5,430 nt of DNA from NCBI GenBank assembly GCA_002495485.1, contig DAFH01000123.1, forward strand, positions 5,027 to 10,456, written 5' to 3'. Positions 1 through 5,051 of the stretch are shown here, piece by piece. Every line of letters starts with the position of its first letter. Position 1 is the stretch's first letter. The notes beneath the pieces were generated by a model. The model was not told the DNA's origin. It saw only the letters and a list, made by a program, of their open reading frames with translations, and made no database searches. Position numbers and translations under genes: made by a program. This stretch comes from Candidatus Bathyarchaeota archaeon UBA185. GTDB lineage: Archaea > Thermoproteota > Bathyarchaeia > 40CM-2-53-6.

Positions 1-4
1 TTTT

Positions 5-187
5 CTAGTAGCCGGGGGGGTCCATGTTTTCGCGGGAGACGATCCTTCGTGCACGGCCAGGGGCCCAGTCAGCCAGAACAGCCCTATCCTTAACGAAACA
101 TCCGTGAAGAATCGTCACGATCCGAACCGCCCAGAATGAGCCCTGATTCGCCATCTGGGAAGGTGTCTCATAAAGCACCTTCAACAC
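5..187 (-). CDS. Doubtful small ORF, 60 residues, unknown function
   Basis: I do not recognise this protein and it may not be a gene. It would begin at a GTG at 187-185, with another possible TTG start at 184. A GGAG at 201-198 lies 10 nt upstream of the GTG, which is acceptable Shine-Dalgarno spacing. A TATA-like TATAAC at about 242-235 would place a transcript start about 25 nt before the GTG. The product is short and mixed in character. It has a hydrophobic stretch near residues 19-31 (WAVRIVTILHGCF), a basic patch near 44-48 (GRARR), and no signal or metal motif. The reading frame stays open upstream of the start for 17 codons, back to a TAA. It lies downstream of the radical SAM gene on the same strand, 175 bp beyond that gene's stop and past a possible terminator. 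Against it are the small size and the lack of a recognisable family. Confidence 0.25.
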   Translation of the reverse strand: MLKVLYETPSQMANQGSFWAVRIVTILHGCFVKDRAVLADWAPGRARRIVSRENMDPPGY

Positions 188-307
188 GCTTGGAATGCTC
201 CATAATGCATTCTCCCGGAAAAACGGAATAGGCTGTTATACGCAAATAGCCGGCAGACTCGCCCAGAAACAGGTTCAGACAGAAAAAGACGCGTATAGAA
301 TGATCTG

Positions 308-331
308 AACAAAACTCTCTCGCGACAGAGA
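308..331 (-). terminator. Possible terminator of the radical SAM gene
   Basis: Read on the minus strand, a short inverted repeat TCTCT/AGAGA (331-327 and 320-316, 6-nt loop) is followed at once by GTTTTGTT (315-308). It lies 31 nt after the stop of the radical SAM gene. A second T-run (CTTTTTC) follows about 20 nt further on, near 280-290. Archaeal termination depends mainly on T-rich tracts, so the T-runs matter more than the weak 5-bp stem. The assignment is inferred from position and composition. Confidence 0.35.
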
Positions 332-362
332 AGTGCTCCGTGGGCGAGGAGACTTGACTCTG

Positions 363-1913
363 CTAGCCCAGCCGCATGCTCTTGTCCGCGTCGAACCCGC
401 GGCTACGTCCCCACGCCTTGATACCGTCCAGTATCTTCTTCGAGCCGAACCATGACAGCGTGGTGAATACTCCCTTGATCACCGGGTTCAGCTGTATCAG
501 CGACGGAGGCATCGTGTGCAGCTCCAGCACAGTATGCCTCCAGCTCCGATAGATGACCCAGAACCGCGCCTCGTCGATCTGATCATCAATATTGTAGAAG
601 CCGCTCTTCTTCAACACACCCAACGGCACAAAGCTGAGCGGGGTCACCGTAAAGTGAGCCTTCTCGCCAACATCCTTCCGCAGCCCATGCTCCAGCCGGT
701 CGATCAGCCGCACAGTCTCGACCGCGTCCTCAGTCGTCTCGCCTGGCAAGCCGACGATTATCGTGTAGGCGGGGAACCAGTAGTACTCGTTGAAGATACG
801 CGTCCCGTTGTAGATGACATCCTGCCACTCGTCGGGGCTGAAAGGCTTCACCTTCAACGGCATGTACTTCTTGATCAGCTCACTCGACCCCGTCTCCAGT
901 CCAGACTGTATACCAATGTGGCGTTTCGTCCCCTTCCGGACCGTCTCTGAGATGTCCCGGATTAGCTCGGGGTCGGCCCAAGCCGGGGCCGTAGTCCCGT
1001 GCGTCGGGTTCGAGTAGGTTATGCCCTTCTGGGACATGACGGTCGAGAACAGATCCACGACGGCGTCATGGTTCGGCATGAATCCCCGCTTGTCTTCCAG
1101 CTTGTAGAGGAAGATGTCCTCGCTGTGGACCCAGACGTTGGGATTGTTGATCTTCCGGTTGACCGCAATCTCCCTCTCAATCTTATCTATGGGATAGTAC
1201 TTGGCAATCCGGAGGTTCGGCTCGCAGAACTGGCAGTTACGGCCGCAGCCTCGCATCACCTCGACAAGCCCGTGGGTCGTCGGCCGGAGAATGTCTGGAA
1301 TGTCTTCGAGCTTCGGCCCCCGCGGAACATGGATGAACTCTGGCGCGCTGTTGGACTCGATGTCGTTGTAAATGTCGTGTATGACATGGTCGCACTCGCC
1401 GACGACTACATGGTCTACGTCGAGAGCTTTCGTGTCACGGTCGCGGACCTCCATCTGCCACGCGCCGGACCCGCCTATGACGAGCTTCGCTTTCGGAAAC
1501 TTCTTCCGCGTGTTGTTGATCTCGCCGACGAGCTCCAGAAACTTTCTCTTCGAGTAGGCCGTGAGCTTTCCACCATCCGTGAACATCATGCTCACGGGTC
1601 CCAGCCCCAGCGGGTCCATTGTGGAGATCCCGATGATACTTGTCTTATCGTCTACGAATTTTGAAACGTGATCAGGATGCGCAACCACAACCTCCTCGGG
1701 ACGGTAGTTCCGCATCATCGACGCCTCCAGCTTGCGCAACCCATACGGCGCTTTGACCGCGACTCCGTTGTCGTGTTCGACGGATGGTGAGAGGAAGTCG
1801 AAGACGAACCGTGGAACCTTCTCAGCTGGGGCACAGCTGAAGAATGGTAGGAGTGGTATTCCCCAGTACTCGCTCATCTGAGTAGGGTCTGCAGTAAGGA
1901 CAATCCTAGTCAT
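363..1913 (-). CDS. Uncharacterised radical SAM protein (COG1032-type, archaeal)
   Basis: A 516-residue radical SAM enzyme. Such proteins bind a [4Fe-4S] cluster through three cysteines and cleave S-adenosylmethionine to a 5'-deoxyadenosyl radical. The substrate of this group is not known to me. The cluster motif is C223-x3-C227-x2-C230 (RGCGRNCQFC). Later radical SAM barrel signatures follow: a GIQSGLETGS strand at 334-343 and a GLPGET turn at 388-393. Residues 1-180 form an N-terminal alpha/beta region like the B12-binding-type domain of COG1032 proteins, including a glycine-rich strand end VIGGSG (145-150). I find no D-x-H-x-x-G cobalamin lower-ligand motif there. Segments such as STMDPLGLGPVSMMF (97-111) recall conserved archaeal homologues, from memory. 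The ATG is supported by GAGGAGG 8 nt upstream. The gene is monocistronic as far as can be seen, or leads only to the doubtful ORF at 5-187. The long plus-strand ORFs inside it are antisense shadows. Confidence 0.93.
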   Translation of the reverse strand: MTRIVLTADPTQMSEYWGIPLLPFFSCAPAEKVPRFVFDFLSPSVEHDNGVAVKAPYGLRKLEASMMRNYRPEEVVVAHPDHVSKFVDDKTSIIGISTMDPLGLGPVSMMFTDGGKLTAYSKRKFLELVGEINNTRKKFPKAKLVIGGSGAWQMEVRDRDTKALDVDHVVVGECDHVIHDIYNDIESNSAPEFIHVPRGPKLEDIPDILRPTTHGLVEVMRGCGRNCQFCEPNLRIAKYYPIDKIEREIAVNRKINNPNVWVHSEDIFLYKLEDKRGFMPNHDAVVDLFSTVMSQKGITYSNPTHGTTAPAWADPELIRDISETVRKGTKRHIGIQSGLETGSSELIKKYMPLKVKPFSPDEWQDVIYNGTRIFNEYYWFPAYTIIVGLPGETTEDAVETVRLIDRLEHGLRKDVGEKAHFTVTPLSFVPLGVLKKSGFYNIDDQIDEARFWVIYRSWRHTVLELHTMPPSLIQLNPVIKGVFTTLSWFGSKKILDGIKAWGRSRGFDADKSMRLG

Positions 1914-1921
1914 TCACGTGG

Positions 1922-1928
1922 CCTCCTC
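1922..1928 (-). promoter_or_regulatory. Strong Shine-Dalgarno of the radical SAM gene
   Basis: Minus-strand GAGGAGG ends 8 nt before the ATG at 1913-1911. This fixes the start and shows that this gene uses a leadered, SD-dependent mode, unlike the peroxiredoxin gene in the same window. Confidence 0.75.
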
Positions 1929-1988
1929 ATAATCCGAAAGCTTTCCCGGGTCCTGTTCTCCTAAAACGTAGGTTTCTTCCCCCGGTTG

Positions 1989-2000
1989 AATATTTTAAGC
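1989..2000 (-). promoter_or_regulatory. TATA-like box upstream of the radical SAM gene
   Basis: The minus strand reads GCTTAAAATATT, the clearest A/T-rich block upstream of the gene. With the usual archaeal spacing of about 25-27 bp, transcription would begin near 1968, giving a leader of about 55 nt that contains the Shine-Dalgarno. The leader also holds the 10-bp palindrome GAAAGCTTTC (1936-1945), joined to CCCGGG. The block is nearly symmetric, so it could also drive plus-strand transcription toward the unassigned region. Inferred from sequence only. Confidence 0.45.
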
Positions 2001-2224
2001 TAATGTACGGTTTTCCGGGAAACCATTCCAAATCACCACGAACATGATCTCCTATCCTTCCGGATTTGTGAGGGGGAGCGACAGCATCCTACGAGTTCTC
2101 CTAGGCAAAGTATACGAATCGGGCGACAGTGCCGGAGCCCCGACTCTCGACATTTGACAAGCGGAGAGACTCTGGATTTGCACTCTCGCGTCACGGGAAC
2201 ATTTTGATTTTCAGATTCGATCGC

Positions 2225-2317
2225 TGGTACCGGGTTTGGTACCGATTGGGTGGTACCGTTGGGCGAACGAGAAACCCATTTGTTGGTACCATTCCGGGCT
2301 GGAGTGGTACCGTTCCG
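2225..2317. repeat. Array of five GGTACC palindromes
   Basis: GGTACC occurs at 2226, 2238, 2252, 2285 and 2306 (first base of each) and I see no other copy in the window. The copies share flanks of the form TGGTACCGnT. The last two are nearly identical 13-mers, TGGTACCATTCCG (2284-2296) and TGGTACCGTTCCG (2305-2317). Start-to-start distances are 12, 14, 33 and 21 bp, so they are clustered but not a regular tandem repeat or a CRISPR. Each copy is self-complementary, and copies can pair with each other in RNA. Possible explanations are a cluster of protein-binding sites upstream of the peroxiredoxin gene, or a degenerate coding repeat (Trp-Tyr-Arg). Confidence 0.75.
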
Positions 2318-2501
2318 TATGGGGGTTGGCGCTATGTGACTCTTCTCAGGACGAGAAGGATCCAGAAATTCCGAATATCATCCTTTCTACGCCTTCTAGT
2401 AGCTGCTTTCATGACTCTGTATTGTCGAGGTCTTTGTTAGAAGAGTGGGAGAGCCAGTGAAATTGTCCGAAACTGACGCTTACCTCTCTGTGGGGAATGT
2501 G

Positions 2502-2509
2502 CATAAATC
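2502..2509 (+). promoter_or_regulatory. TATA-like box of the peroxiredoxin gene
   Basis: CATAAATC lies so that an archaeal start site about 26-27 bp downstream of its centre would fall at about 2532, exactly on an ATG. No Shine-Dalgarno precedes that ATG. This suggests a leaderless transcript and argues against the longer reading frame that begins at 2445. Inferred from spacing only. Confidence 0.45.
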
Positions 2510-2531
2510 TCACCTATACTCCATGTCAGTC

Positions 2532-2987
2532 ATGCAATCCGTCTCAAAAATCCAGGCCGGAATCAAGGCTCCTGATTTTACTGCAAGGATTACGAACGGG
2601 AAGACGATTCATCTTGCCGACTACAAGGGGAAGAAGGTCGTCCTCTACTTCTACCCCAAAGATGACACGCCTGGGTGCACCGTAGAGGCATGCGGCCTTC
2701 GAGACCAGTATGAGAAGATCCGCGGACTGGGTGCCGAGGTTCTAGGGGTAAGCGTCGACGGCACCGATTCCCATCAGAAGTTTACGACGAAGTTCCATCT
2801 TCCCTTCCAGCTCGTCGCTGACACTGACAAGGCGATTACCAAGGCGTACGGGGTCCTCAACGACAAGTCGAACATGGCGAGGAGAGTCACCTTCATCATC
2901 GACGCGAACGGCAAGATCGCGCGAGTATTCGAGACCGTGAAGCCGGACCAGCACCCGCAAGAAGTCATAGACGCACTCAAAGCCTAA
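2532..2987 (+). CDS. bcp: Thioredoxin-dependent peroxiredoxin, PrxQ/BCP type
   Basis: A cytoplasmic thiol peroxidase of the PrxQ/BCP group, which reduces H2O2 and organic peroxides at an active-site cysteine and is recycled by thioredoxin-like proteins. Numbered from the ATG at 2532, the protein is 151 residues, normal for the family. The family hallmarks are in order: APDF (13-16), FYPKDDTPGC leading to the peroxidatic Cys49, and a second cysteine, Cys54, five residues on. That C-x4-C arrangement is typical of PrxQ enzymes that form an intramolecular disulphide. The conserved GVSVDGTDSHQKF segment and a thioredoxin-fold C-terminus (VTFIIDANGKIARVF) follow. Start choice: the frame is open back to a GTG at 2445, but those extra 26 or so residues are not family-like and would lie upstream of the predicted transcript start. 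The ATG at 2523 (three residues longer) is the main alternative. The gene sits 75 bp upstream of two base-excision-repair genes, which suits an oxidative-damage cluster. A hairpin follows the stop codon directly. Confidence 0.93.
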   Translation: MQSVSKIQAGIKAPDFTARITNGKTIHLADYKGKKVVLYFYPKDDTPGCTVEACGLRDQYEKIRGLGAEVLGVSVDGTDSHQKFTTKFHLPFQLVADTDKAITKAYGVLNDKSNMARRVTFIIDANGKIARVFETVKPDQHPQEVIDALKA

Positions 2988-3016
2988 CGATCAGCCGACG
3001 CTGGTCGAGTACTCGA
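2988..3016 (+). promoter_or_regulatory. Hairpin after bcp overlapping a 12-bp palindrome
   Basis: Directly after the bcp TAA, CGATCAGC (2988-2995) pairs with GCTGGTCG (3000-3007) to give an 8-bp stem with one G-U wobble and a 4-nt loop. The perfect palindrome TCGAGTACTCGA (3005-3016) shares three bases with the right arm, so as RNA the two structures would compete. No T-run follows, so this is not a classical terminator. It may be a 3'-end stabilising or processing structure, or the palindrome may be an operator for nfo. The function is inferred. Confidence 0.4.
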
Positions 3017-3062
3017 ACTAGCCAAACCTATCTATCACACGCGATTCCTCGATAGGACTCTG

Positions 3063-3905
3063 ATGGTAAGAGTCGGAGTCCACGTTAGCATCGCAAAATC
3101 CCTAGACACGGCCATCGACAAGGCCCTAGAAGAGAACTGCGACACTTTCCAGATCTTCACCCGAAACCCCAGAGGCTGGAAATTCTCACCACTAGAACCC
3201 GAAGAGCTAGGGACGTTCAAAGACAAGCTAGGAAAGAGCGGACTCAGCCCCGTGGTGGATCATATGCCGTATCTTCCCAACTTGGCATGCCCAGACGATG
3301 AGCTGTACGGCAAGTCTACCTAATCACTCAACGCGGAAGTAGAACGCTGCGTACAGCTCGGTGTACCATACCTAGTCACGCATCTAGGCAGCCACCTGGG
3401 TAGGGGGAGAGAGATTGGACTGCAGCGACTCAGTAATGCTCTGAACCAGGCTACGAAACTAGCCAAGGGAGACTTCCAGATCTGTCTCGAGAACATGGCG
3501 GGGCAGAAGAATAGCATGGGCTCAAAGTTCGAGGAAGTCCGGGAAATTCTAGACAGTGTAAAACAGAAGGACCGCGTCGCGGTATGTCTCGACACGTGCC
3601 ATGCCTACGCGGCAGGCTACGACCTCCACGTAGAGAAGGCGGTCGAGAAGACCCTCGCCAAGTTCGACGAGACGATCGGTCTTGAAGATCTCCGTGTCGT
3701 TCATCTGAACGATTCGGAGGGAGGACTGGGCTCCGGGCTCGACAGACACGAGCACATCGGGATGGGATACATCGGCACGTCCGGATTCAAAGCCATACTC
3801 CACAACAAAGCGATCAGAGAACGCCCGCTGATTCTGGAAACGCCTATCGACGAGAGACGAGGCAACGCTGGAAACCTAGAGACTGTACGGAGACTCGCCA
3901 AGTAG
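3063..3905 (+). pseudogene. nfo: Endonuclease IV (AP endonuclease) with one in-frame TAA
   Basis: Endonuclease IV cleaves DNA 5' of abasic sites and removes blocked 3' ends in base excision repair, using a three-metal (zinc) site in a TIM barrel. The frame spans 280 codons, the normal family length, but codon 87 (3321-3323) is TAA. Both sides are plainly Nfo: MVRVGVHVSI at the start and DHMPYL (66-71) before the stop; THLGSH (106-111), LENMAGQ (142-148), CLDTCHAYAAGYD (175-187), VHLNDSE (213-219), DRHEHIG (227-233) and LILETP (256-261) after it. The expected metal ligands H67, H107, E143, D177, H180, H214, D227, H229 and E259 are all present. Each is exactly two lower than its E. coli counterpart, so no bases were gained or lost at the stop. 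Termination at codon 87 would leave one ligand. Restarting at the first later ATG (3495, codon 145) would lose three. So the gene is a fresh pseudogene, a sequence error, or read through. It is probably co-transcribed with nth. It is unusually rich in CTA leucine codons. Confidence 0.92.
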
Positions 3906-4601
3906 TTGCAAGAGACAATCGATCTACACTCATCCAACGTGCTACACAGGATCATACAAGACGCAAGCCATGCGGTCGAGAAGGCGAGAAGGGAGGACCC
4001 GACTGCGCTGCAAGAGATCAGCGACTCTACCGACGGCGACCCTTTCAGAGTCCTCATAGCAACGGTCCTATCTCACCGGACAAAGGACCCGGTCACCGCA
4101 AAGGCCTCTACACGGCTCTTTGCCAAGTATCCCGGCCCGAAACAGCTTGCGAAGGCCAACACTCGTACAATATCACTACTGATCAAGCCGGTAGGATTCT
4201 ACAAGACAAAGGCCAAGACGATCAAACGGATCGCCAAGATAATCCTAGAGAAATACGGTGGAAAAGTCCCAGACGATATGGACCTGCTGCTGGAGCTTCC
4301 CTCGGTGGGACGGAAGACCGCCAACTGCGTACTCGTCTACGGGTTCAAACAGCCCGCCATCCCGGTGGACACGCATGTTCACAGGATATTCAATCGATTG
4401 GGCGTTGTCAAGACGAAGACTCCCGAAGAGACAGAGCTTGAGCTGACTCTGATAGTCGACAAGAGGGACTGGCTGCCGTTGAACGAGGTCTTTGTAAAGT
4501 TCGGCCAGCTGATCTGTAAACCCATTGGACCCAAGTGCTCGGTCTGTCCGTTAACGGACCGTTGCAAATGGTACGCTGAAAACTATCAACAGAAGAATTA
4601 G
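3906..4601 (+). CDS. nth: Endonuclease III, DNA glycosylase/AP lyase
   Basis: A bifunctional DNA glycosylase of the HhH-GPD superfamily, which removes oxidised pyrimidines and nicks the resulting abasic site by beta-elimination. The 231-residue frame contains the helix-hairpin-helix LPSVGRKTAN (131-140) with catalytic lysine K137, and VDTHVHR (154-160) with catalytic aspartate D155. The C-terminal [4Fe-4S] loop is C204-x6-C211-x2-C214-x5-C220, the exact family spacing. The segment VLIATVLSHRTKD (49-61) carries His57, where glutamine is common in the family. The start is uncertain. TTG at 3906 abuts the nfo TAG with no gap and has only a distant GGAG at about 3889. GTG at 3939 would remove 11 residues and still keep the fold. 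Tight linkage to nfo is functionally sensible, because glycosylase and AP endonuclease act in sequence on the same lesion. The stop overlaps that of the opposing HIT gene. Confidence 0.95.
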   Translation: MQETIDLHSSNVLHRIIQDASHAVEKARREDPTALQEISDSTDGDPFRVLIATVLSHRTKDPVTAKASTRLFAKYPGPKQLAKANTRTISLLIKPVGFYKTKAKTIKRIAKIILEKYGGKVPDDMDLLLELPSVGRKTANCVLVYGFKQPAIPVDTHVHRIFNRLGVVKTKTPEETELELTLIVDKRDWLPLNEVFVKFGQLICKPIGPKCSVCPLTDRCKWYAENYQQKN

Positions 4602-5026
4602 CGCCTTTCTGTCCCGATGGCGGCCTTGATCTTCTTGCCGAGCTCTTCGAGTTCGGCGCGGTGAGTCTGCTTGCGGTTGGGAAAGCCACTCATCATCTCG
4701 TGATTGTACCGCGGAATTATGTGGACGTGCATGTGGAAGACCTCCTGGGAGGCTGCCTTGCCATTTGATTGTCCAACGCTGATGCCGTCGGCTTTGGATG
4801 CTTTCTCGACTCCCTTCATGACCTTGGCCACGGAGGTGAACACGCGACCGGCCTCGTCCGCGGGCATTTCGAGCATGTTCGCATAGTGCTTCTTCGGAAT
4901 CACGAGCGTGTGTCCTGGATTGAGCGGGTGAATGTCCAAGAACGCGAGGGTGTGCGAGTCTTCAAAGACGACTGTAGCGTCGGCCTCCTTCTCTGCTATC
5001 TTGCAGAAGATGCAGTCTTCTTTCAT
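4598..5026 (-). CDS. HIT-family nucleotide hydrolase/transferase
   Basis: A 142-residue histidine-triad protein, normal length for the Hint/HIT branch. Members hydrolyse nucleoside phosphoramidates, dinucleoside polyphosphates or related AMP conjugates. The actual substrate cannot be read from sequence. The triad HMHVHIIPR begins at H98, with H100 as the expected nucleophile and H102 as the third histidine. The family core ending in NPGHTLVIPKKHY (36-48) is intact. An N-terminal C5-x2-C8 pair (CIFCKI), together with H47 and H98, fits the zinc site known in some prokaryotic HIT proteins. The ATG is backed by a GAGG at 5037-5034, 7 nt upstream. The adenosyltransferase gene ends 25 bp upstream on the same strand, so the two are probably one transcription unit. 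The 3' end overlaps the nth stop by 4 bp. Plus-strand ORFs inside it are shadows. Confidence 0.95.
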   Translation of the reverse strand: MKEDCIFCKIAEKEADATVVFEDSHTLAFLDIHPLNPGHTLVIPKKHYANMLEMPADEAGRVFTSVAKVMKGVEKASKADGISVGQSNGKAASQEVFHMHVHIIPRYNHEMMSGFPNRKQTHRAELEELGKKIKAAIGTERR

Positions 5027-5033
5027 CGTGATT

Positions 5034-5037
5034 CCTC
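5034..5037 (-). promoter_or_regulatory. Shine-Dalgarno of the HIT gene
   Basis: GAGG on the minus strand lies 7 nt before the ATG at 5026-5024, inside the 25-bp gap after the adenosyltransferase stop. This supports internal initiation within a shared transcript. Confidence 0.55.
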
Positions 5038-5051
5038 GCGCAGTGTCGGGT

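Larger units (their letters stand above)
1914..2531. other. Intergenic region of about 620 bp; possible decayed plus-strand gene
   Basis: No gene can be called with confidence here. The left end is the promoter and leader of the divergent radical SAM gene, and the right end carries the peroxiredoxin promoter. Between them, plus frame 1 is open from 1999 to the TGA at 2458-2460 except for one TGA at 2155-2157. An ATG at 2044 would start the first, 37-residue piece. The overlapping plus frame 2 is open from a GTG at 2129 to a TAG at 2438-2440 (103 residues, with a hydrophobic patch FLRLLVAAFMTLYC near its end). Neither frame matches a family I know. The WYR tripeptides encoded by the GGTACC copies switch from frame 2 (copies 1-2) to frame 1 (copies 3-5), as expected if an ancestral coding sequence had suffered an indel. 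A non-coding regulatory region is equally possible. Confidence 0.4.

Noticed and set aside
516..1664. Long plus-strand ORFs (144 residues at 516-950, 221 residues at 999-1664) opposite the radical SAM gene
   Set aside because: They are antisense to a clearly coding minus-strand gene, resemble no family and have the Arg/Leu/Val-rich look of reverse-frame translations.
1910..1930. Six-codon mini-ORF (MRRPRE) whose TGA overlaps the radical SAM ATG
   Set aside because: Its codons are simply the Shine-Dalgarno AGGAGG read as Arg-Arg, and it has no ribosome-binding site of its own. A leader peptide is possible but unsupported.
2200..2230. TTCGATC, resembling a tRNA T-loop
   Set aside because: The flanking bases do not form a T-stem, and no D-arm, anticodon arm or acceptor stem fits nearby.
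2225..2317. GGTACC array as a CRISPR
   Set aside because: The repeat unit is far too short, the spacing is irregular and no cas gene is present.
2742..2980. Minus-strand ORFs within bcp, and similar ones opposite nfo, nth and the HIT gene
   Set aside because: All lie antisense to genes with clear catalytic motifs and show no family features of their own.
3027..3056. Inverted repeat CCTATC/GATAGG before nfo
   Set aside because: Six base pairs around an 18-nt loop is weak and easily arises by chance. CCTATCTA could be a poor TATA element, but not one I would annotate.
3321..3323. TAA as a reassigned sense codon in this organism
   Set aside because: bcp and the HIT gene both end at TAA at normal family lengths, and TAG and TGA also serve as stops in the window. 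A general code change does not fit.
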